Shown piece after piece: positions 1-9,760 of a stretch of 59,899 bases of DNA (position 1 is its first letter; each line of letters starts with the position of its first letter). A model generated the notes under the pieces. The model saw only the letters and a program-made list of their open reading frames with translations, was not told the DNA's origin and ran no database searches. The stretch comes from an uncultured Bacteroidia bacterium (GTDB lineage: Bacteria > Bacteroidota > Bacteroidia > Bacteroidales > F082): positions 1 through 59,899 of the forward strand of contig CADCGK010000016.1 in the NCBI GenBank assembly GCA_902800965.1. The letters run 5' to 3'. Both the position numbers and the translations under genes were made by a program.

Positions 1-237
1 TGGAACTTATTCAATTCATTCTTCCATAGTGTTGAATCAGGATACTTTAATCTCGAAATTAGGAAACTATCCTGTTTTTAAACATCATAAATATGACCCG
101 TACCCCTTGCACGGGAGCTACCTCCAGGGCTACCTCGAGCTGAAGAACGGCGCCACCATCGAGAACGCCGTCTGCGCCGCAGATCAAAAAGGAAGGACAA
201 ACTCTGGAAAAGTGATACTTAACAATTAATAATAGCC
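1..237. other. Left-edge stretch with a weak 66-codon open frame
   Basis: No recognisable gene. A 66-codon frame runs from 29 to 229 on the + strand; its product matches no family I know. Bases about 100-185 are markedly GC-rich and look codon-like (in frame they read ...GYLELKNGATIENAV...), whereas the bases on both sides are AT-rich. It may be the remnant or 3' end of a gene that continues to the left, or a spurious frame. No -7 promoter box was seen directly upstream of the MBOAT gene that follows. Confidence 0.2.
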
Positions 238-1641
238 GTGGTATTCTCAGACCTTTTCTTCCTCTTCGTGTTCCTGCCGGTGTTTGCGCTGTGCTACCTG
301 CTGCTGAAGCGTCATCGCAATGCCGTGCTGGTGTTCTTCTCGCTTGTTTTCTATGCTTGGGGAGAACCGGTCTATGTGCTGCTGATGCTGGCCAGCGTAG
401 TGGTCAACTACTTCGTTGGACTCGGCATCGAGAAAAAAGGAAAGACAGCGCTAGTTGTCGGACTTATCTTCAATTTAGGCGTTCTGGCAGTCTTCAAATA
501 CGCGAACTTTTTCATCGCCAACTTCTACGCCCTCATAGGTTGCCTTGGCACCTCTAACCTCTCACCTCTAACCTTTCACCTTTCCCTCCCCATCGGCATC
601 AGCTTCTACACCTTCCAATCCATTTCATATCTGATCGACGTTTATCGCAAGACTACGCCGGCACAACACAGTTTCAAGAACCTGCTGCTCTACATCTCCA
701 TGTTCCCGCAGCTGATCGCGGGTCCTATCGTGCGCTACGGCACCATCGCCGCTGAGATCACCGAACGTCATGTCAACAGCCAAGATTTGGCCGAGGGCAT
801 GATGCGCTTCCTTCGCGGCTTGGGCAAGAAAGTGATCCTTGCCAACCAACTCTCGGAGATCTCTTCCCAGCTGCTGACGGGCAGCGGACTGGAAAGCCTC
901 TCCACACTGGGCTCCTGGGTGGGCATACTGGCCTTTACCCTTCAGATTTATTTTGACTTCTCTGGCTATAGTGACATGGCCATCGGCATAGGCCGTTGCC
1001 TCGGATTCCATTTCAACGAGAACTTCGACCATCCATATTGCTGCGACAGCATCACCGATTTCTGGCGTCGTTGGCATATCTCTCTCGGCACTTTCTTCCG
1101 CGACTATCTCTATATTCCCATGGGCGGCAACCGCCGCCATCAGGCATTCAACATCTTGATTGTATGGATGCTTACGGGCTTCTGGCATGGCGCTAGCTGG
1201 AACTTCCTCTTGTGGGGACTCTTCTACGGCTTGATCGTGATGCTCGAAAAATACACCTTGCTGAAGGTGATTAAACGGATTCCCAAGGTGCTGCTACATG
1301 TCTATAGCCTGCTGTTGGTGATCATCGGCTGGGGTATCTTCTATTTTGAGGACTTCGGCCAGATGAAACACTTCTTCCATGCTTTCTTTGGTGGGGCAGA
1401 AGCCTTCACCGACTTTGCCGCTGTCAACGCCTTGAGCTCCTATGGCTGGTTGTGGGTGGTGGCCATCCTGTTTTGCTTGCCTGTCCGTGACTGGCTCAAC
1501 CGGTGGGTGTCCAACTGGAGACGTCCCCGTCCGGTATTACTCATCGTGACACGTTCTGTTTTGGCATTTTTATTGTTGGCTTTAAGCGTGGCCCTTCTGG
1601 TAGGAGCCACTAATAACGCTTTTCTATATACACGATTCTAA
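238..1641 (+). CDS. MBOAT-family polysaccharide O-acyltransferase (AlgI-like)
   Basis: Polytopic inner-membrane acyltransferase of 467 residues that in this family passes acetyl groups across the membrane for O-acetylation of an exported polysaccharide. The MBOAT signature is intact: LPIGISFYTFQSISYLIDVYR-type segment near residues 118-137, DFWRRWHISLGTFFRDYLYIPMGG near 274-297, and TGFWHGASWNF near 313-323 with the expected catalytic His at 317. The start is GTG at 238, which gives the usual N-terminus MVFSDLFFLF. It is followed 11 bases later by two DHHW-type SGNH proteins, the usual partners that complete acetyl transfer in alginate-like systems. Odd: residues about 105-117 (TSNLSPLTFHLSL) are encoded by a copy of the intergenic GGTTAGAGG-type repeat inserted in frame in a loop. 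The exact polysaccharide is unknown. Confidence 0.93.
   Translation: MVFSDLFFLFVFLPVFALCYLLLKRHRNAVLVFFSLVFYAWGEPVYVLLMLASVVVNYFVGLGIEKKGKTALVVGLIFNLGVLAVFKYANFFIANFYALIGCLGTSNLSPLTFHLSLPIGISFYTFQSISYLIDVYRKTTPAQHSFKNLLLYISMFPQLIAGPIVRYGTIAAEITERHVNSQDLAEGMMRFLRGLGKKVILANQLSEISSQLLTGSGLESLSTLGSWVGILAFTLQIYFDFSGYSDMAIGIGRCLGFHFNENFDHPYCCDSITDFWRRWHISLGTFFRDYLYIPMGGNRRHQAFNILIVWMLTGFWHGASWNFLLWGLFYGLIVMLEKYTLLKVIKRIPKVLLHVYSLLLVIIGWGIFYFEDFGQMKHFFHAFFGGAEAFTDFAAVNALSSYGWLWVVAILFCLPVRDWLNRWVSNWRRPRPVLLIVTRSVLAFLLLALSVALLVGATNNAFLYTRF
550..588 (-). repeat. Intragenic copy of the GGTTAGAGG-type repeat
   Basis: The + strand reads a run of CCTCTAACC and CCTTTCACC-like units, the reverse complement of the tandem repeat at 14641-14706. 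It sits in frame inside the MBOAT gene and codes for a low-complexity loop just before the conserved LPIGISFYTF segment. Confidence 0.8.
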
Positions 1642-1652
1642 TTACAATCCCT

Positions 1653-2765
1653 ATGAAATACCTTAAAAATTCGCTTAATTCGCTTAATTCGTTTAATTCG
1701 CCGTTCAATTCGCCGTTCCTACTGCTCATCCTTCTCGTTGCGGGTATGAATCTCCAAGCCCAGTCGCTGTTGCCTCAAGACAGTTCCGAGCGCCGTGTAA
1801 CCCCTTATGTCAACAAGCTTACGGCCAAGGCTCCGTGTCGGAAAGCAGCCAAGGCAGGTATCATCTTGATTGGCGGTGGCGACACCCTGCGTGCCTGCAA
1901 TCCCTGCAACCAGTCGCCTAACAATGGCCTTTCTTACGCCGACATCTGTAACATCTACAAACGGAAGCTGGGCGATGGCGTCAACGTGTATTGCATGCCC
2001 ATCCCGACCTCTATCGAGTATTATTGTCCCGATGCCGCCAAAAGCTGGACCCATCCCGAAGCACCCGTGTTGAACAATATGTTCGATGCCTGCTCCGACT
2101 CGGTGCTGGTGGTCAATGTCTATAACATCTTGGGAGAACATGCTGCAGAGCGTATCTTCTCGCGTACCGACCATCACTGGGCTCCCCGTGGTGCCTATTA
2201 TGCGGCCATGAAGCTATGTGAAGTGGCTGGCGTGCCGTTTGAGGATCTCTCGCATTACGATGAGCATGTCATCCATGGCTACGTGGGAACCATGCCGACG
2301 TTTTCGGGGGAAGCATGCGTGAAGAACGCTGCGGAGGACTTCTATTATTATACACCCAAGGACTGTGAATACACCACGACGTATATCCAATACAAGACCA
2401 ACAAAGGCCAGATCGTTGGAGAGCATCCTGCTGCAGAAGGGGAGTTCTTCAAGAAATATGGCGATGGCAGCGGTGCTGCTTATAATACCTTCATGGGTGG
2501 CGATTCGAAGATTACACAGGTCCGCACTGGCGTGAACAACGGCCGCCGTATCATTATCTTCAAGGACAGCTTCGGCAATGCCATTCCTGGTTATCTGTTC
2601 TTCTCGTTCGAGGAAGTGCATGTCATCGACTTCCGTTACTTCGACCGCAACATCGTCAAGTATATCAATGACAATAAAATCACAGATGTGGTCTTCGCCA
2701 ACAACCTGACACATTCCTGCGGCAATGCTTCTTATAAGGCTTACAAACGTTTTTTAACCCAATAA
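1653..2765 (+). CDS. Exported DHHW/AlgX-AlgJ-like SGNH protein (paralogue 1)
   Basis: Predicted periplasmic or secreted acetyltransferase partner of the MBOAT protein, 370 residues. Seen: an N-terminal hydrophobic signal sequence ending near AQA/AQS (residues 35-38), the family-defining DHHW motif at 173-176 (RTDHHWAP), and a KDSFGNA segment near residue 305 that would carry the nucleophilic Ser. In AlgJ/AlgX such Asp-His plus Ser residues form an SGNH-type triad. It lies 11 bases after the MBOAT gene and 3 bases before a second paralogue, so the three are probably one transcript. Odd: the n-region of the signal peptide (about residues 6-21, LNSLNSFNSPFNSPF) is encoded by the AATTCGTTT-type tandem repeat. 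The start could also be slightly different, but no other signal-peptide start is available in frame. Confidence 0.85.
   Translation: MKYLKNSLNSLNSFNSPFNSPFLLLILLVAGMNLQAQSLLPQDSSERRVTPYVNKLTAKAPCRKAAKAGIILIGGGDTLRACNPCNQSPNNGLSYADICNIYKRKLGDGVNVYCMPIPTSIEYYCPDAAKSWTHPEAPVLNNMFDACSDSVLVVNVYNILGEHAAERIFSRTDHHWAPRGAYYAAMKLCEVAGVPFEDLSHYDEHVIHGYVGTMPTFSGEACVKNAAEDFYYYTPKDCEYTTTYIQYKTNKGQIVGEHPAAEGEFFKKYGDGSGAAYNTFMGGDSKITQVRTGVNNGRRIIIFKDSFGNAIPGYLFFSFEEVHVIDFRYFDRNIVKYINDNKITDVVFANNLTHSCGNASYKAYKRFLTQ
1668..1718 (+). repeat. AATTCGCTT/AATTCGTTT tandem repeat inside a signal peptide
   Basis: About five units of TTAATTCG-like sequence with CGCTT, CGTTT and CGCCG variants. The same repeat occurs as non-coding spacer at 18143-18196. 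Here it is translated as the Asn/Ser/Leu/Phe-rich start of the first DHHW protein. Confidence 0.85.
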
Positions 2766-2768
2766 ACG

Positions 2769-4088
2769 ATGCGAGGGAACCGGATCTTAGTTGCTTTCGT
2801 CACAGTGATGATGACGGCTTTTGTGGCGGTGTTCTGCACCCTGCCACGGAGCGTATATTCTGAGCTGGAGAAGCGAGAGTTGCTACGGTTCCCGAAATTC
2901 AGTTGGCAGAGCCTTCGTGACGGCAGCTTTACCCAAAATATATCCAACTGGTTCAGCGACAGCGAGCCATTCCGTGATGTGTTTATGAGAGGGAGCATGG
3001 AGCTGAAGTCATTGATGGCTTTCAAGACGAAGTCGGAGGTGACCTTCCACGCGGCCCAAGAGGAGACGGCTGCGATAGTGGAACCTGAGATAGGGCAGGA
3101 GAAGCCTTCGGTTGGCGACCAGCGCTCGATCGAAGAGTTCCATAACAATGTGAATGCCAATGCCAAGATGGATAATGCTGGTGTCATCGTGGTCGGTTCC
3201 GCGCCCAATGCCCGTGCCTTGATGGCCTTCAAAAACAAGAATAAGAGGGAAAAAGACTTCGCCAAGGTGGTCAATTCGTATCAGCAGACTTTTGGTCCGG
3301 AGGTGAATCTCTATTGCATGATCATCCCCACCGCGGTGGAGTACTATTGCCCCGTGAATGCCCGTAGCTGCGCAGATCCTGAATTCCCTGTGATAACGGA
3401 GTTGTACGAGCAAATCGACAGCGCAGTGCATATCGTTGACCTGTATATGGTCCTAGGCAAGCATATTGACGAAGACATTTATCTTCGCACCGACCATCAC
3501 TGGGCGCCGTTGGGCGCCTATTATGCCGCTCGTCAGTTTGCCATGGTTGCGGGCGTAAAAGTCCCTGAATTGGAGGATTTCGTGCCAGATACCATGGCTG
3601 GCTATGTGGGCTCGATGTATGGTTTTTCGAAAGATGTCAACGTGAAGAAATCGCCGGAGGATTTTGTGTATTACATCCCGCGTAATGTGGATTATACTAC
3701 GGTCTATACGAAGTATAAATTGGATCAGGACTATCAGATCATAGGGGAGGAAAAGCCGCATCAGGGTGACTTCTTCGTGAAGGTATCAGGCACCTCTTCC
3801 GCTTACTGTACTTTCATGGGTAGTGACTCGCGCATCACGCAGGTCAAGACGGATTCGGATTGTCCGCGTCGGTTGTTGGTGATGAAAGACAGCTTCGGCA
3901 ATGCCATTCCGGGTTATCTCTTCGGATCGTTTGAGGAGGTGCATGTGATCGATTTCCGCTATTTCACAAAGAATATCAAAACCTACGTCAAGGAATATGG
4001 CATCACGGATATTCTGATGGCGAACAACATCTCGCATGTGTGTTCTGGAGCCATTGGAGCGGCGTATAAGAGGTTTTTAGAGAAGTAA
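2769..4088 (+). CDS. DHHW/AlgX-AlgJ-like SGNH protein (paralogue 2)
   Basis: Second DHHW-type protein, 439 residues, paralogous to its upstream neighbour over most of the length (shared: VNLYCM.IPT..EYYCP, RTDHHWAP.GAYYAA, KDSFGNAIPGYLF.SFEEVHVIDFRYF, and the C-terminal AYKRFL). The DHHW motif is near residues 241-244 and the KDSFGNA segment near 375. The N-terminus has one hydrophobic segment (residues about 5-22), so it is probably a membrane-anchored or exported protein, with an extra 70-80 residue insert before the conserved core. The start ATG is 3 bases after the stop of paralogue 1. A tandem pair suggests either two acetylation specificities or relay steps, as with AlgJ and AlgX. The stop codon lies in an AGAAGTAAG-type repeat. 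Confidence 0.85.
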   Translation: MRGNRILVAFVTVMMTAFVAVFCTLPRSVYSELEKRELLRFPKFSWQSLRDGSFTQNISNWFSDSEPFRDVFMRGSMELKSLMAFKTKSEVTFHAAQEETAAIVEPEIGQEKPSVGDQRSIEEFHNNVNANAKMDNAGVIVVGSAPNARALMAFKNKNKREKDFAKVVNSYQQTFGPEVNLYCMIIPTAVEYYCPVNARSCADPEFPVITELYEQIDSAVHIVDLYMVLGKHIDEDIYLRTDHHWAPLGAYYAARQFAMVAGVKVPELEDFVPDTMAGYVGSMYGFSKDVNVKKSPEDFVYYIPRNVDYTTVYTKYKLDQDYQIIGEEKPHQGDFFVKVSGTSSAYCTFMGSDSRITQVKTDSDCPRRLLVMKDSFGNAIPGYLFGSFEEVHVIDFRYFTKNIKTYVKEYGITDILMANNISHVCSGAIGAAYKRFLEK

Positions 4089-4112
4089 GAAGTCAGAAGT
4101 AAGAAGCAAGAA
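4080..4112 (+). repeat. AGAAGTAAG-type low-complexity repeat
   Basis: Bases 4080-4112 are several AGAAGTA/AGAAGCA units. They contain the last codons and TAA stop of the second DHHW gene and form the whole spacer before the S4-domain gene. A related purine-rich block lies at 17561-17594. Confidence 0.7.
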
Positions 4113-4113
4113 T

Positions 4114-4344
4114 ATGGCACAAAAACTAAATAGAATTACTTTTACGCTTCGCGAAGGCGATGAATTCATTCCCTTAATTGCCTTGCTGAAGGCCACCGAT
4201 GTGGTCTATTCAGGCAGTGAGGCGCAAGAAGTGGTCACTGCAGGCATGGTACTTCGCAACGGCGAAGTGGAGACTCGAAAGCGTGCAAAAATCCGTTCCG
4301 GAGAAGTAATCGTTTTCCAGAATTACGAGATTGAGGTGGAATAA
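4114..4344 (+). CDS. Small S4-domain RNA-binding protein (YbcJ-like)
   Basis: 76-residue protein that is essentially one S4 RNA-binding domain. The diagnostic segment is GSEAQEVVTAGMVLRNGEVE followed by TRKRAKIRSGEVIVF, matching the SG.A...I..G.V.VNG......R...GD.I pattern of S4 domains in the YbcJ/RluB-like group. A cytoplasmic RNA-binding role is expected; the target is unknown. It follows the O-acetylation module by a repeat spacer of about 25 bases, so it may be read from the same transcript, and it is closed by a palindromic element that can end transcription from both sides. Confidence 0.85.
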   Translation: MAQKLNRITFTLREGDEFIPLIALLKATDVVYSGSEAQEVVTAGMVLRNGEVETRKRAKIRSGEVIVFQNYEIEVE

Positions 4345-4347
4345 AAA

Positions 4348-4375
4348 GTAGAGACGTGCCACGGCGCGTCTCTAC
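4348..4375. terminator. GTAGAGACG palindrome between convergent genes
   Basis: A 28-base near-perfect palindrome with arms GTAGAGACG and CGTCTCTAC, preceded by AAAAA. It sits between the convergent S4-domain gene and gcvP. A sister element with arms ATAGAGACGC and GCGTCTCTAT is at 11677-11703, so this is a dispersed repeat that probably doubles as a bidirectional terminator. Confidence 0.7.
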
Positions 4376-4399
4376 CATTAAAACCTATGTGAGATAGGT

Positions 4400-7104
<2,705 letters not shown>

Positions 7105-7108
<4 letters not shown>

Positions 7109-7707
7109 TCTAATACTTTATTAATGGTTATAAAATCTGGATATGCCAATGATTGGTTGTTGATCTTGATATAAGGTTTTACCTTGACGCCGAGGTTGAC
7201 CGGATTGCTCTTGGCACCAGCCAATTTGAAAGCCAAGTTGAGGATGGCATCGGCAGTCTCGCCACTGAACAGCTGGAACAAGTCGGTGCTGATCGGGATG
7301 GCAACCTTGCCTTTGGAGTTGGCCGGGATGCTGAATCCGTTGTTGAAGGTGCTGCTGATGACTTCCTTGTTGTTCAATGAGATGATGTAATCCATCTTGC
7401 CCAAGGTAGCAGCGATGCCGTTCGGGTTGTCAACATCGATGTTGACATTGAAGGTAACGGGCAGCTTCTTGTTGAGCAGAGAGTTGGTTACTTTCAGCAG
7501 TTGCGTGGCATTAAGGTTGCTCTTGTCCATGCCTTTGCTGAGGTTCATGCCAAGCATGTTGATGTTGTCAACACCACTGACATCGAAGTTGCAGTTCTTT
7601 AGGTTCAAGACCTGCGCAGCCTGGTTGGCGATTTGAGCCAATTGTTCGCAGGCAGTGAATGATGCCGCAAGCATCACAATCACGATAATTCGGATGATCT
7701 TTTTCAT
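7105..7707 (-). CDS. LEA14-like (WHy-domain type) lipoprotein
   Basis: 200-residue exported lipoprotein: N-terminal MKKIIRIIVIVMLAASFTAC with a lipobox Cys at about residue 20. The remainder alternates short beta-strand-like stretches (LPVTFNVNIDVDNPNGIAA, GFSIPANSKGKVAIPIS) that resemble LEA type 2 / WHy immunoglobulin-like folds, often found as periplasmic or surface lipoproteins in Bacteroidota. Its stop overlaps the gcvP start by four bases, so the two are co-translated, although a functional link to glycine cleavage is not obvious. Function unknown; the fold assignment is by pattern only. Confidence 0.7.
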
Positions 7708-7723
7708 ATTTTATAGAGCTTTA

Positions 7724-7777
7724 ACCCCTACGGGGTATCTTTTAACTATTAACTTTTAACTGTTAACTATAAACTTT
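7724..7777. repeat. ACCCC/GGGGT mini-palindrome and TTAACT tandem repeat
   Basis: A 13-base palindrome (ACCCC-TAC-GGGGT, 7724-7736) is followed by about five TTAACT/TTTAACT units up to 7777. It fills the whole gap between typA and the downstream lipoprotein gene. Confidence 0.6.
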
Positions 7778-7779
7778 AT

Positions 7780-9594
7780 TTAGCCTTCATTATTCCTATT
7801 CGCCCGTTTCCTCTCCAGCTCATCAAGAATGATCTTGCGGAGTCGCAGGCTCTTCGGTGTGACTTCGAGATACTCGTCGTCGCGGATGTATTCCATGTAT
7901 TCCTCAAGGGAGAAACGTACGGGCGGAATCAGGCGGATGGCTTCGTCGGAACCGGAAGCACGTACGTTGGTGAGGTGCTTGGTCTTGCAGACGTTGATGA
8001 CGATGTCGTTACTGCGTGTGTTCTCACCGATGACCTCGCCTGCATACACGTCTTCGTTCGGGTTGACAAAGAAGATACCGCGGTCCTGTAGCTTCCAGAT
8101 GGCGTAGGGGATGGCTTGTCCGGTCTCCATGGAGATGAGGGCGCCGGTGTTGCGGCTTGGCATCTCGCCCTTCCATGGCTCGTAGGCCTTGAAACGGTGG
8201 GAGATGATGGCTTCACCTTCAGTGACAGTAAGGAGGACATTGCGCAGTCCGATGAGGCCTCTCGACGGGATGTCGAAGTCGAGGCACATGCGGTCGCCCT
8301 TGGGCTCCATCTGGGTCATCTCGCCTTTGCGTGTGCTGACTTGTTCAATGACGCGACCGGAGAAGTCTTCCGGAACCAACACGGTGAGGCACTCGATAGG
8401 CTCACATTTCACGTCATCGATGTATTTGATGATGACTTTGGGCTGTCCCAGCTGGAACTCATAGCCTTCGCGACGCATGGTCTCCACGAGGATGCTGAGG
8501 TGCAGGATGCCACGGCCATAGACCATCAACGAGTCGGGTGAGTCGGTGTCTTCGACTTTCAGAGCGAGGTTTTTCTCGGTTTCTTTGTACAGACGTTCAC
8601 GAAGATGGCGCGAGGTCACGAATTTGCCTTCACGACCAAAGAAAGGCGAGTTGTTGATGGTGAAGAGCATGCTCATGGTAGGCTCATCGACCTTGATGGG
8701 AGGCAATGCCTCGGGATTTTCATAGTCGGCCACGGTGTCGCCGATCTCAAAGTCGTCAAGTCCCATCAATGCCACGATATCGCCAGCTTCAATGGGTTTT
8801 TTGGTGCGTTCCTTGCCTAGTCCCTCAAAGGTGTAAAGCTCTTTGATGGTCGATTTCACAACACTGCCGTCATGCTTCACCAAGGAGACGTTCATGCCCG
8901 CTTGCAGGATGCCGCGTTTCAGACGTCCCACAGCGATACGTCCCACGTAGGAGCTGTAGTCCAACGAGGTGATTAACAACTGAGGAGTGCCTTCCTCGAA
9001 CTTTGCCTCGGGGATGGTGTCGATGATGGTGTCGAGCAGGTAGGAGACGTCGCTGGTGACGTTATTGGGATCGTCGGACATCCAGCCTTGCTTGGAGGAG
9101 CCATACACCGTCGGGAAGTCCAGCTGGTCTTCCGTGGCACCGAGGTTGAACATCAGGTCAAACACGGCCTCCTGAACCTCGTCAGGACGGCAGTTTGGCT
9201 TGTCAACCTTATTGATGACAACGATGGGCTTTAAGCCTAGCTCGATGGCCTTTTGGAGCACAAAACGGGTCTGTGGCATGGGGCCTTCAAAGGCATCGAC
9301 CAAAAGGAGGACACCGTCGGCCATGTTCAGCACGCGCTCCACCTCACCGCCGAAATCGGCGTGGCCGGGAGTGTCGATGATGTTGATCTTGACGTCTTTG
9401 TATCTCACGGAGACGTTCTTCGATAAGATGGTGATGCCACGTTCACGCTCCAAATCGTTGTTGTCGAGGATCAGCTGTCCTGGCGCCTCGTCGGATTCCT
9501 TGAATAGTTTCGATTGGTATAAAATGCGGTCAACCAAGGTGGTCTTGCCGTGGTCAACGTGAGCAATGATAGCTATGTTTCTGATACTTTGCAT
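7780..9594 (-). CDS. typA: Ribosome-associated translational GTPase TypA/BipA
   Basis: Translational GTPase of 604 residues, full family length, which binds the 70S ribosome and supports ribosome assembly and stress or cold adaptation. G1 is AHVDHGKT at residues 11-18, G3 is [14 protein letters not shown] (about 75-88), G4 is NKVDKP near 129. The C-terminal region has the BipA-type [11 protein letters not shown](I)SMETG and [12 protein letters not shown] segments that separate it from EF-G and LepA. The start ATG at 9594 follows a -7 box at 9630-9637. Downstream genes (lipoprotein, gcvP) are on the same strand and might be partly read from here. Confidence 0.97.
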   Translation of the reverse strand: MQSIRNIAIIAHVDHGKTTLVDRILYQSKLFKESDEAPGQLILDNNDLERERGITILSKNVSVRYKDVKINIIDTPGHADFGGEVERVLNMADGVLLLVDAFEGPMPQTRFVLQKAIELGLKPIVVINKVDKPNCRPDEVQEAVFDLMFNLGATEDQLDFPTVYGSSKQGWMSDDPNNVTSDVSYLLDTIIDTIPEAKFEEGTPQLLITSLDYSSYVGRIAVGRLKRGILQAGMNVSLVKHDGSVVKSTIKELYTFEGLGKERTKKPIEAGDIVALMGLDDFEIGDTVADYENPEALPPIKVDEPTMSMLFTINNSPFFGREGKFVTSRHLRERLYKETEKNLALKVEDTDSPDSLMVYGRGILHLSILVETMRREGYEFQLGQPKVIIKYIDDVKCEPIECLTVLVPEDFSGRVIEQVSTRKGEMTQMEPKGDRMCLDFDIPSRGLIGLRNVLLTVTEGEAIISHRFKAYEPWKGEMPSRNTGALISMETGQAIPYAIWKLQDRGIFFVNPNEDVYAGEVIGENTRSNDIVINVCKTKHLTNVRASGSDEAIRLIPPVRFSLEEYMEYIRDDEYLEVTPKSLRLRKIILDELERKRANRNNEG

Positions 9595-9629
9595 TTTAGT
9601 AAAATAGGTATTTCGTAGGTTTTAACTGA

Positions 9630-9637
9630 CAAAAATA
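9630..9637 (-). promoter_or_regulatory. -7 promoter box of typA
   Basis: On the minus strand the bases read TATTTTTG, matching the Bacteroidetes TAnnTTTG box, 36 bases upstream of the typA ATG. No clear -33 TTTG was found at the right distance. Confidence 0.6.
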
Positions 9638-9709
9638 GCAAACATTCTTGATTTTTGAAAGAAGAATTTAAAAAGGTTTTCACTCATGGAAAAACTTGGC
9701 AGAAAAGGC

Positions 9710-9739
9710 TTGTTTTGTTGAAAGTAATCGCTATCTTTG
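9710..9739 (+). promoter_or_regulatory. Promoter of recQ (TTG-N19-TATCTTTG)
   Basis: TTG at 9710-9712 and TATCTTTG at 9732-9739 are 19 bases apart, a good match to the Bacteroidetes -33/-7 promoter. Transcription should start near 9745, which rules out the TTG codon at 9737 as recQ start and supports ATG 9761. Confidence 0.7.
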
Positions 9740-9760
9740 GAGAAAATTCTTCACGAGGTT

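Noticed and set aside
7709..7779. Glycine riboswitch upstream of the gcvP unit
   Set aside because: The spacer is only 70 bases long and made of simple TTAACT repeats with a short palindrome; no aptamer-like conserved sequence was found.
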